Made by a program: the position numbers and the translations under genes. 64,000 nt of DNA, taken from contig OY997594.1 of the NCBI GenBank assembly GCA_963921825.1, forward strand, positions 68,991,675 to 69,055,674, written 5' to 3'. Positions 33,131 through 43,108 of this stretch are shown here, piece after piece. Source of the DNA: Erodium maritimum (Eukaryota; Streptophyta; Magnoliopsida; Geraniales; Geraniaceae). The notes under the pieces were generated by a model. The model saw nothing but the letters and a program-made list of their open reading frames with translations. It made no database searches and had not been told where the DNA came from. Position 1 is the stretch's first letter. Every line of letters starts with the position of its first letter.

Positions 33131-33672
33131 CTGGTGGTCGGCCGGCTCTCTGGTAGCTTGAAGCCTAACAGCCCGACCATGCCTGGGAACATAGGTAGAA
33201 GTGGACCTGGAACTATGCCTGGGTCTGATACAGGGGAAGGAGTTGGGGGAGTGAAACGGGGTTCTACTGCCGAACACGAGGAGGAGCAAGAACGGACGGG
33301 AAAGCATTCTCGCATGGAGGAATGAAAGGAATCCAGTGCTCCAACGACTGGCCCTGGGAGGGGTCCCTGGGAAGAGCGCTGCCTCCCGAAGAAGTGGGTG
33401 ATAGCAGGTTCGGTCATACTCTACTGTGCATGCAGCGTTTAGGCAAGACCTCGAGCAGCCGTAGTCAACTTCGTTTAATTTTATTGTGTAGCCTCTGTGG
33501 CATCTCATTCAAAACCGTCAAAGACGATCATATTGTGAGAAAATCGTCGAACATTATAAATGTTCTAATTCTGTTCTTAGTGGTCAGAGAATCTCTAATG
33601 CATTCTACTATTTTTCAATCCTTTGTTTAATGAAATACTGCACCTTTTAGTCCAAAGGATTACAATCCAATA

Positions 33673-33955
33673 TACAATTATCAAAAATGCGATGTGTGCT
33701 TTCATTCTCTCTATTGTATTTGTTGTGAACTTCTTATAATTCTAGTAATCAGTGATTATATATAACTAACCGATAAAAATTAAACCCTAATTTTGAGGCA
33801 TTGGAAGAGGATACAGGTTCGTTGTGAGAAGAGAAAAAAAGTCATTTGAGAATTATCTCTTATTATATGATCTAAAGTATAGCGATTTGTATGGAAAATT
33901 ATTAGACATCTGCTACAGCCTACACAAATACGAAAAAGTGCATTGGGGAAGGTAT
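33673..33955. other. AT-rich intergenic
   Basis: Nothing recognisable beyond AT-rich sequence between the retroposon and the minus-strand LINE relic. Confidence 0.5.
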
Positions 33956-33959
33956 GCTC

Positions 33960-34830
33960 TGATCATAGAAGGGCATGCATAGAACGAGTTTTCCTAGCAA
34001 GTGAATGGGAGGCCTTATTTGTTGAACTTTTTACAAAGTCGAGTTTAGTATCCTTGAGTTGAGATAAAAGAATATGTATATCCTGGATAATGACCCATAT
34101 CGAAGAGATGGATGATGCGCCTAATGTGATCCTGTGTAGGACGGTTTGTGCATCCGTGCGGATAATAAGCCAAGATGGGCCCATATCCTTAGCAAATGCA
34201 AAGCAACCACGATAGCATGGGCCTCAATCATTGTCAGGACTAGAGGCCAAGATTACTTCATTTTAGACCGCAACAACCTGACCCATAGATGAATGGCTTA
34301 GGAAGGCCCATCCCGATTGGCTCGTATCCTGAAAAAGTGCTTCATCCACATTGATGGTCTTATAACCGGGTGGTGGTGGGATTCAAGTGGAGGGAGTTTT
34401 GGGGAGGATCAATGGCCGGGGTGGGCGGTGGTAGGTTACTGCCTCCGTTCATGCCGCCAAGTTTGCTACTGTAGTAGAGGATCTTCTAATTGCAGGTAGA
34501 GTGGTGTCACCCCACACTTTGGGGTATGTGCCTTCCAGATTTACCAGAGCCAAATTAGGATTTTTGTACTCTGGTCCGTAGGAGTTCCGGCGGTCATAAG
34601 ACTGCACCTTTCCAAGAATGAGTGATCAGTGGAACAATCAAGAGGATTCCAAACTTTTTTCATCAGGTCTTGAGAAAGCTGCAGTGTAGGAGTAGAGGGC
34701 TGATGGTCTCCCGATGCATATCACACATCAGAAATATAAGAAATACTGATACAAATAGTTGGTTAGGCAGGCGCAACCTAGAGATAGTCCGTGAGGGCTC
34801 TCTATAGAAATATGTGTAGGCGGGGTTGAG
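33960..34830 (-). pseudogene. LINE ORF2 C-terminal relic (zf-RVT-like and RNase H)
   Basis: Read on the minus strand, a cysteine/histidine segment resembling the zf-RVT region (C-x2-H then LLLHCSF, about 34680-34740) is followed by an RNase H domain of the plant LINE type. The RNase H part has PPPPGYKTINVDEALF with the catalytic Asp near 34345, then GQVVAV, a frameshift near 34190, and IIRTDAQTVL. It ends with FVKSSTNKASHSLAR near 33985. Stop codons and the frameshift show it is dead. The reverse transcriptase and endonuclease are absent. The RNase H identification is fairly secure; the zinc part is weaker. 34831-35100 shows nothing I can name. Confidence 0.65.
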
Positions 34831-35587
34831 CCGGTATTTTCTAGAGATCCAACCGCAGAGGAGGGTGACTGGGTTCCTTATTTGAGCTATGTCTTCGTAG
34901 AGTTGGCAATATTCTTTTATGGTGGAATTGCAACTGTGTTTGTCTGTCGCATATTACTAGTTTTCCTTAGCTCGTGTGGTCAAGAGAAGGATGGACAATA
35001 TATCTTCTTGGTCGCTCAGATTAAATATGGATCGAAGAAGGGTTGTGTCCCACGCAACAACTTCTAGTTCATTGTTGCGTAGGCTTCAACTGTTTTTAGG
35101 GCTGTGTAATACAACCCCTACGATAGAACATGAAATCTCAATAGTACTCGCTTTTCACCACGTTTACCCCCGGTAATATAGAGAAACTCGGTCTCATTTT
35201 CTCTGGTGGTCTCAACATGATATCCATTACCACGGATGTCCTTAAAGCTCAGTAGATTTCTCCTGGATCTACTAGCATACAAGGCATTATGGATACACAA
35301 TCTCGTTCTATTTTTCAATAGCAAGATGGCTCCCCAGAGCCTTCTATCATGTTTGTTGTACCCGAGATAGTATTAACACTTGCTTCGACAAGTGTTAAGC
35401 AATACAAATATTTCTTGTCCTTTAAGATTGTGTGCGGTGACGCGCAATCAATAATACATATATCATCGTTCCCATTGCAAACAGACAATCCACTATTGAG
35501 CTTCATATCCTTCTACAAAGGAGAGCATTATATTTAGTTTACAAAAAATTGATAGGATTGTACAAAACATCATATATATATATATAT

Positions 35588-35883
35588 GGTAGCTATCCAG
35601 TAAAAACCACCCTTATTGTGCAAACTACGAAGCAATCTAAGCCACAGGATGCGGTCAAAGTGACGTCAGCAGAGCGCGCAGGATGCTGACACGTGGCTGC
35701 TTCGCGCGCGCCCACGTGTCAGCACCTGGTGAGTTCGTAGTTTGCACAATAAGGTGCAGTGTTTTATATATTTATTGCCCACGTGTCAGCATCTGGTGCG
35801 CTCTGCTGACATCACTTTGGGGGATCCTATGGCTCAGATTGGTTCGTAGTTTGCACAATAAGAGGGGGTTTGTACTTGATACC
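35588..35883. mobile_element. Foldback MITE with long terminal inverted repeats
   Basis: About 296 bp that folds on itself. The left arm (35588 to about 35690) contains CTTATTGTGCAAACTACGAA, GTCAGCAGAGCGC and GCTGACACGTGG. It is mirrored by the reverse complement ending at 35883. A further inverted copy of TTCGTAGTTTGCACAATAAGG lies in the middle (35726-35746). There is no coding capacity. It sits in TA-microsatellite DNA, so the target duplication and superfamily cannot be fixed. CACGTGTCAGC occurs on both sides of the fold. Confidence 0.75.
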
Positions 35884-36239
35884 AACTCTATGTATATATA
35901 TATATATATATTAGTTCAAAAGAGATGCACTGGTAATAACAACTCATACAACAATTCCATCATAGGTAATATTCTTATCTAGCTTAAGAGCTGTTTATTG
36001 GCAATTTACCAGATTTGTCATCTTGAACATGAATCGAAGCCATAATATGTCGGATATTTCAATAAGAACATATCGACATTCATCATACCCGACTTCAAGT
36101 CGTTGGTATGTAGTACTTGGAACTTCTGGTCCCATGTACGCAAGTCGCTTGTATTGTGTATTTGGAACTTCTGGTCCAATATACCATAATATTTGTAAAC
36201 TTTAGGCCAGAAAATATGTGATCTCATAAATTTATTTAC

Positions 36240-36720
36240 AAAGCGACCATGCGACGAGCAAACCCATGGAGTAGCCAAACTACCCATATAATTGTATATA
36301 AAATTTTCAAGCTTTAGGCCTTAAGCGAAGTTGCATGTTATAAGAAAACGGTTCGTATTTTTGAACTCATGGCCCAAAAATATCATGATGTTTGTAAGAT
36401 TCATGTTACAAACACGTATAACCACACTATGAGCAAACTCACGGGGTAAAATAATCACAAACGGTTAATATAAACATAACTGCTCACCGAGAGAACTCAT
36501 GGGGTAGCCATCATAAGTGCAAAAAATTAAGTATACATATATAATCGCACAAATGAGCGAACTCGCGGGGTTTAATATATATATATATATTGAAAAATTA
36601 AATATATGTATATATATACATAACCACTCACCGACCAAAACTTGTGGGGTAACCAAATATAAACATAGAAAATTAAATATATGTATAACTGCACAATGAG
36701 CGAACTCGTGGGGTATAACA
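36240..36720 (-). repeat. Degenerate repeat array in copia leader
   Basis: About six copies of a GAGCGAACTCGTGGGGTA-like motif, spaced roughly 60-180 bp (near 36251, 36430, 36489, 36554, 36632 and 36697), each followed by AT-rich sequence. On the minus strand each reads TACCCCACGAGTTCGCTC. The array lies between the primer-like site and the putative gag start of the copia relic. Confidence 0.6.
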
Positions 36721-37361
36721 AATATAGAAAACAAATATAAACACATAATCGTTATTTTCTGATATGAAAGATCCAATGTATTATTGGCAATCACATACCA
36801 TACTTATAAATAACATATATAAATAATTATGAAACAAATATAAAATAAATTCACAAATATTATTAGTAAATAATATTAACGAGATGAATTTATTCATATG
36901 AAATTTTAATACCTGAGCTAATCGTGCTGATAACGTATTGTCAATAATAGTAAGACAATAAGAACATAAAATAACTCAAAGATTATTGTCAAAAAAACAC
37001 AAAAAACTCTCTCAACTTTGAGACCCTCTCTAGCCCTAGCCCGCGTCCGTCGTTATGGTGCTCTCTACCCCTTCTACCGTCGTCATTGCATCTAATGCCA
37101 TCGTGGTGCCTGTCCCGAAAGCGCTGCTCCTACCAGTGGTCCTCTCCTCCATCTCCCTTCCCCTCGCCCTGCTGTTGTTGTGGGGGAGAAGCCCTCCGTC
37201 GCCGTAAACCAAAGTCTACCGTGACTGCGGCTAATATACTCTTGGGTTCGATCCCGACAGGAGGCTTCGCCTTTGGATCGGCCCCTCTGGTATCTGATCC
37301 TAAGCCAAAGAGGGGACGGCCGTCGCGCTAGGCTCGGGTAACTTCCTCTCCAAGTAATGAT

Positions 37362-38745
37362 TTGCCGCTCTTACCACCTCCAAACCCTAATCCGAGGCCC
37401 CCACCCTTCTCGGTTGGCTCCCCTATTGACCATGACCTCGCTCTAGTTCCGATCCATGGGGATAGGACCCCTAGGGTTCCGTTGAGCACCGGCAAGGACA
37501 TGGGGAAATCTAGGGTTGGGGTGCGTATCGATGTTGGTATTAGGGACTCTAGGGTTCCGCCTATTCTCGGGGGTACCCCGATCCTGCCTAGGGTTTCACC
37601 CCCTCCGATCCCTGACCCGGATCGGACTCCAACTCCCAAGATCACGTGGGCACAGGTGATCATCCCTACATCTGATGAGATAGGGATTCAACCCAAGGAA
37701 CCTCTCGTCCTGCAGAGAAATCCAGCGAAAGGAAAAGCTCCTATGGAGGAGCTCCCAAGAACGGCGGCCCTGGCCTTGGGGCTAGGACGATGTCTCCCCA
37801 ACCCGACCAACCATCCGATCATGCTGGCGGCCCTGACTACTCCACTAGGGATGACCCGAGATCGGGAGAAGCACCTTCTTACCAAGGAATTCCCTTCGGC
37901 TGGGACCTCCAAGGAGGCTAGGCTCCAGCCGTCCCTGGAAGGTCTGCAGGACGGGCTCTCGTCCTTCTCCTTGGTCGACGAAGAGGAGATCGAGGTGGTG
38001 GTCCCGACGTCTCGGGCAACAATGACAGCGGTACTAACCACCAACAATGGGGACTGTTAGTTTGCCTGTGGTCCCCAAAACCCCCTCGGAAGGACATGCT
38101 CCTCCGTGTCATTACCAATGCATGAGGTAAGGCTGCGGAAGGGCTAGTGGTCAAAGACATAGAGCCGCGACTGTTCGGCTTCTATTTTTGGTCGTCGGAA
38201 TCTAGGTCGTGGGTCCGACGTAATGAGCCTTGGTGCTTCGATGGCCGGGCTCTGTTGTTGGGGGATTTGGACCCGTGCGCTACGGAGTTGCCCGGCTTGG
38301 ACCGAGTGCAATTATGGGTCCATGTAAGGGGACTACCGCCCCTGGTTCGGACGAGGGAGACGGGGATGCATTGGGGATGTGTGTAGAGGTCTCATGTGAC
38401 CAGTGGGGTATATGCTAGGGTGGGACCGTCAAGGTCCGATTCTGGCACCTCTTGGAGAGGCCCCTGAGGAAGGGGCTGATGCTCTAATTTCTAGAGTTTC
38501 TAGAGCCTATCAGTGTGGAGCTCACGTACTCAAAACTTCCGAGCTTATGTTATAAATGTGTTCGGCTAGGTCATATCTTGAAGGAGTGAATGTGGGCGGT
38601 TCGGGGCCCACCTAGGCTAGGGTCTTTCATGCTGGAATATGACAGGGATAAGCAGGTCGACCGGTATGCTACAGACTGGGGAGAACCAGCCAACCTGCCT
38701 AAACCTCCCCCGGGTTTTGGCCCGTTAGGGCCCTTGCAGCTGACC
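37362..38745 (+). pseudogene. LINE ORF1-like gene relic (DUF4283 + zinc knuckle), copy 2
   Basis: A Pro-rich N-terminal part (frame 37362-38060) contains the motif LEGLQDGLSSFSLVDEEEIE. After a frameshift near 38050 comes the DUF4283 core: ITNAWGKAAEGL in decayed form near 38110, then VRRNEPWCFDGRALLLGDLDP at about 38212-38275 and VRGLPPLVRTRET at about 38323-38361. A knuckle motif CYKCVRLGH lies at 38548-38574, with a stop codon where the last Cys would be. FMLEYDRD...YATDW follows at about 38626-38680. The order and motifs match copy 1. RNA-binding ORF1-type protein, now dead. Confidence 0.7.
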
Positions 38746-41700
38746 TGTAAGAACTGCCCCCGGTCGAACCGGTGAACTTTGGACGAAGTTTGACTTTAGG
38801 CCGGAAAAGTCAATCGATGACTCCGGAAGTCATTAAGGACCTTTCTGGGGCCCAAAAAAAGCTTAGCCGTCATCACGGTTAGCTTAGTTGGGCCATTACC
38901 TTTCGTTTGACTGTAATATTGGATAGGTCAACTTTCGGTCAAACTCGAACTTTTTATCGGCTAATTCCGATATAATTTTGGACTGCTGGATTTTATTTAA
39001 AAGAGAGTGGCCCTACTATGACACGTGTCATTAGTAGCTTGGAGGATGAGAAAGAGGTCCTATTGACCTTTATACCCTCCCAAATTGCTTTTAAAAGGAT
39101 AAGACTTTAAGGGGCTTTTGGTCCTTGCACCACAATAGGTCATTTAAGGCATTGAAGCAAAACAATTCAGCTCATTCGTTACTGTTGGCCGAAAATCACT
39201 AAGGGAACAAGAGAGGAAGAACTCCATAGCTTGAGGAAGAAGAAAGAGAGGAAAACAAGCAACTTTGATCCATTTCTCTACCTTTTCTTCTCCAAATTGC
39301 TCCCATCTTCCTAGAGGTTTGTATACTCTTAACTCTTAATTTCATATACTTTCTATTTTGGGTTTTTGTGGGTTTTGGTTAGAATTTGAAGAACTAGCTT
39401 CCTTGTTTGTGGTTTGTTGGTGTTGGAGAAGAATTAGTGAAGTTTAGGTTGGTTTTATTGTGTTTGTTGAAGTTTTGATGGAACCCATTGAGGGTGTTGA
39501 GGTTTGGAGAGTGTTGATGACTGTTTTGAAGCTTTATGAAGCTGGAAATGGAGGTTTTGATGGGGTTTTTGCAGGATTCAAGTTGGGGAAGAAGGGAGAG
39601 GTTCTGGGCTGGTTCGGCACGGAATGGGACCCGGAGAGGGCCACGTTCCGGCACGGCACGCGGCACGGAACTGGTTGGATCCCGGCACGGTACCTCGCAC
39701 GGTCCGTGTTTGATCCCGGGCCGGTGCGTTGCGCGGTCCGTGTTTGGTACCGGGCCGGACTGTGACACGGTCCGTGTCTGGCTCCGGGCCGGACCGTGAT
39801 ACGTTCCGGCTGGGATTGTGGGCCGGTCTGTGATACGGGACGGGCCAGGTTCCGGGCCAGGTTTCCAGAAGCTAGGGTTTGGCCTAATCAGGCCTAGTTT
39901 GGGCCCAAAGTCGTTCCTTTGACCCGGGAGTTACCTTTCGAACGTTCTGAAGTAGATTAGTGTGAAACCATTCTTTGACTAGTTGTTAATTTTAGTATTG
40001 TTTGTGATCCAAGACCGTGTTCCCGAGCTCGAAAGGAGATGGAGACTTGGACCCGAGTGAAGACGGAGAGGAAGCTAGCCCGGAGTATTGTTAGAGGAAG
40101 ACCTTGAGGTAGGGAAAGTACTAAACTCCTCGTGCAATTTAATAATTTAGTATGGCTATTAGGTTAATAAAATCGGAAAGATCCTAGATTGCATATAGGA
40201 TGCGAATAACTAGAATAATCGTCTTTCAATTACTAATAACCGGACGTGTATAGTATGCATGCATAGGATGTGAATAACTAGTTTAACTCGCTTTCATAAC
40301 TTGGGAAATTGTCGTGCTGGTAGAAAGGCCGAGATGAGCCATAGGATTGGTTGTGGTTGCCTCACATGCATTGCTTGCTCAGTCTTCAGGATAAATTAAG
40401 GGTCTAACGAAACTAGATTAATTGTATGCTTGAATGATTGAATGAATGCTTGAATGATTGAATGGATGCTTGAATGATCGAATGATTGAATGAATGATTG
40501 AGTGGAATTGATTGTGCCAAATGGTATGATTGGGTGAGTAATAGATCGATGGATCGCGATTGGTAAGTATATCGGTAAGTGTAAAGGTTTATGGATCTCT
40601 TGGTGTGTTATGATGGAATTGTGCTTTGCTAAGCTTTGGTTGTTCCATGATTACTTAGTGTGGTTTTCTCTTATGTGTTTTAAGATGATTGTGGTCCGGT
40701 ATAGTACCTACACCGTGGAGGATTTCGGTGTGGGGTAGTATCATAGTCGAGGGATTGGTTGACCCTGCGTGGCATTGGTTGGTTGACCCTGCGGGGCATT
40801 GGTTGGTTGACCCTACGGGGCATTGATTGGTTGACCCTACGGGGCATTGGTTGGTTGACCCTACGGGGCATTGGTTGGTTGACCCTACGAGGCATTGATT
40901 GGTTGACCCTGCGGGGCATTGGTTGGTTGACCCTGCAGGGCATTGGTTGGTTGACCCTGCGGGGCGTTTGTTGGTTGACCATGCGGGGCATTGGTTGGTT
41001 GACCCTGCGGGGCATTGGTTGGTTTACCCTGCGGGGAATTGGATGGTTTACCCTGCGGGGATGGTTATTTGTGATTCACCCGAGTGTATGCGTCCTGCGG
41101 GAGCATTCTGGGAAGGTTACCTTGCTTCACCCCGATGGCATATGGTCCTTTGGGGGCATTTCCGAGAATCTCGACGATATGTGTCCCTTCAGATATGTTT
41201 CCGGTAGCCCCGACGCATGTGCCTCCTCTGGACCGAGGGAAAATCTGACATGACACGAGTACTCTTGTGGATCGGAGTATGGGATCCGATATGACACAAG
41301 AACCTATCGCGGATCGGAGTATTGAGATTTCAGTGTTAGCGTGATATTTACTTGCTCCCATTTTAGTAGTTATCGAATCTTTACAGTGCTTTTCACTTGA
41401 TATCTTAAAGTTTCTGTTATCCTTAAGAATGTGATATTATTCTTATCTTTACTGTCTCTATAGCACCTCGTTGACTAATAGTATTAATTGCAAATTGAGT
41501 CGTCGTGTCAAGGCAGTTTTCTTACTAAATTGGAGGTTAAATTGTTTATGTTTTTCCCTACTGAAATTGTTTAATTACTCCCTGTTGTTTTATTTACTGT
41601 TTATACAGGCGTGCTTGGTGACTAGTGGACCCGAGGCTCGGGAGCTTCTGGATAGTCTGGGTGTTCTGTCTTAGAGACGTTCTTGGTTATTTATATTGAA

Positions 41701-41893
41701 CCTTATGTTTCACGTACTCTTTTTAGAGCCTTGACTCTTTACTACTTTTATTTACGATTTGGAACACATTATTTGAGTTATTTGATCGAAACCTTGTCGA
41801 GGAGTTAAATGATTTGAGCTTTATTTGGTTTTACTTAATTATCAACTCAAGTCACGTCTCGAGTCCGGTCAAAACCGGATTTGGGGCGTGACA
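38746..41893 (+). mobile_element. 5' LTR of element C
   Basis: TGTAAGAACTG...GGGGCGTGACA, the longest LTR here because of a 24-bp minisatellite. It has the same order as the other LTRs: a leader with GTCAACC motifs, a GC-rich CGGCACGG block (39600-39870), a GGTAGGGAAAG block near 40107, the minisatellite, and a conserved 3' block. Confidence 0.9.
40754..41064 (+). repeat. 24-bp minisatellite in the LTR of element C
   Basis: About thirteen head-to-tail copies of a 24-bp unit containing GACCCTGCGGGGCATTGG. The unit is a multiple of three, so open frames with TLRGIGWL or MPRRVNQP repeats run through it on both strands. No spacers, so it is not a CRISPR array. Confidence 0.9.
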
Positions 41894-41896
41894 ATT

Positions 41897-41908
41897 TGGT
41901 ATCAGAGC
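41897..41908 (+). other. Primer-binding site of element C (tRNA-iMet)
   Basis: TGGTATCAGAGC three bases after the 5' LTR. Confidence 0.92.
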
Positions 41909-42515
41909 CTGGTTGCATTTTGAACTTGTTTTCAAAACCTCGGACCAAACGTCAATTAGGTGGGTAGAGTTAGGTGGTCTAAGTCGTGATACTCAGTGAC
42001 GCAAGTTGGAACATCCGATGCGTAGAGTTGGAACGACACAAGTCTTGATTGTTTTAGTGCTTGTTTAAGTTTGAATCTTTTATACTACGATGGTTGCATT
42101 GCTTGCCTGGTATCCTTTCCCCATTGGTTGTATGTTACAGTGATCGGTGATGTCGAACGGTTGAGATTGGGATTGGGTTAACGAGCAATGATCGAGCCCT
42201 TATAAATTGGTTGTTGAGTGAATCATTGGTTAAGGGCGTTGCCACCTTGGTTGGCCGTTCCATTATTGATAAAATTGAAGTGTTAATTTATTGAAGTGTT
42301 GACTTAATGAAGTGTTGACTTGTTGAAGTGTTGACTTGTTCAAGTGTTGACCGGTATTTAAGAATTAAAGTTGAAAATTTGACCCGAAAGGGAGGTTAAT
42401 CAAATAAAGGGTAGGAACCCGAGTGGTATTGGCAGCATTTCACTGTTATGTGTATTTTTGCTGATTATGAGAACCTTGTGTGCTGAATGCCATGGGAAAT
42501 TGGTTGGTAAATTTC

Positions 42516-42689
42516 CCGCTTAAGCGGATGGTTACTGGAAAATACGAACGGGTCATGCCGAAAGTTTTGAGAAACTGAAGTGTTTTGCACTATCACGGGC
42601 TGACTCAGGGGTGCCACTGTAGTCGAGCGTGATAGGGGGATGTCAAGTGGTTACAACGAGATTCGGGGACGCCTGAATCAGGTTGTAAC
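42516..42689 (+). promoter_or_regulatory. Conserved leader RNA-structure module, element C copy
   Basis: CCGCTTAAGCGG lies at 42516-42527. A stem-loop at 42590-42635 closes with CTATCACG and CGTGATAG. A 40-nt stem-loop at 42650-42689 closes with GTTACAAC and GTTGTAAC and has the loop GGGGACGCCT between ATTC and GAAT. All its outer stems pair perfectly, making this the cleanest of the four copies. Confidence 0.75.
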
Positions 42690-43108
42690 GACGCGAGATC
42701 GACATGAATGTTATAAGAGAAAAGTAAGGTGTTGAGATTGATGAAAAGAGTTGAAACTTATGAGAAAGAAATTGAGGACATAAAGTGTGGAATTGTTGTG
42801 TTATGCTTTGAACCCCTCGTGATGGGAAGATACCCGACCGAGACTTAGGCCGGTCTGGTATATTGATTGCGTGATTGTTTGAAATTGTACCTCCTATGGG
42901 AGTTGATTGATTTACTTGCTTGATGTGTGAGACGCACTAAGTGCGGACTTCTTTGTCTATATAAGTATTATATATGACTATACTACGTACTATCGATCCA
43001 AGTATGATCCCTATAAGACGCATGAAGACGTCCCTTTTTGTTAAATCGAACCGCCTGAGTTAAATTGAAATATGAACCTATACGTTATAAATGCAGCGAG
43101 TATACGAG

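Larger units (their letters stand above)
5302..33672 (+). mobile_element. Non-autonomous LINE-type retroposon with DUF4283 ORF, copy 1 (split by LTR element O)
   Basis: The retroposon consists of 5319-5828 plus 31954-33655, about 2.2 kb in all. It is flanked by a 17-bp direct repeat with one mismatch (5302-5318 and 33656-33672). Chromovirus O is inserted in it, duplicating GTTTC (5824-5828 and 31949-31953). The coding part resembles LINE ORF1 (DUF4283 followed by a CCHC-like knuckle). A terminal segment around 33350 with CTGGGAGGGGTCC and GCGCTGCCTCCC recurs at the end of copy 2. There is no endonuclease or reverse transcriptase between ORF1 and the tail. No clear poly(A) remains. Confidence 0.75.
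35100..36945 (-). mobile_element. Ty1/copia element relic on the minus strand
   Basis: On the minus strand a PBS-like CGTTATCAGCACG (36923-36935) follows a possible short LTR remnant. A long AT-rich leader with degenerate repeats comes next. Then ATGACAAATCTGG at about 36023 resembles a gag start, and a copia protease segment lies at about 35506-35118 (CASPHTILKDKKY, VNTISGT, LYASRSRRNLLSFKDIRGNGYH). Most of gag and everything after the protease-proximal region is absent, and a MITE sits between the two parts. Broken, old. Confidence 0.65.

Noticed and set aside
40680-41253. Long open frames on both strands (TLRGIGWL and MPRRVNQP repeats)
   Set aside because: They are translations of a 24-bp minisatellite; the unit length keeps all frames open and there is no domain.
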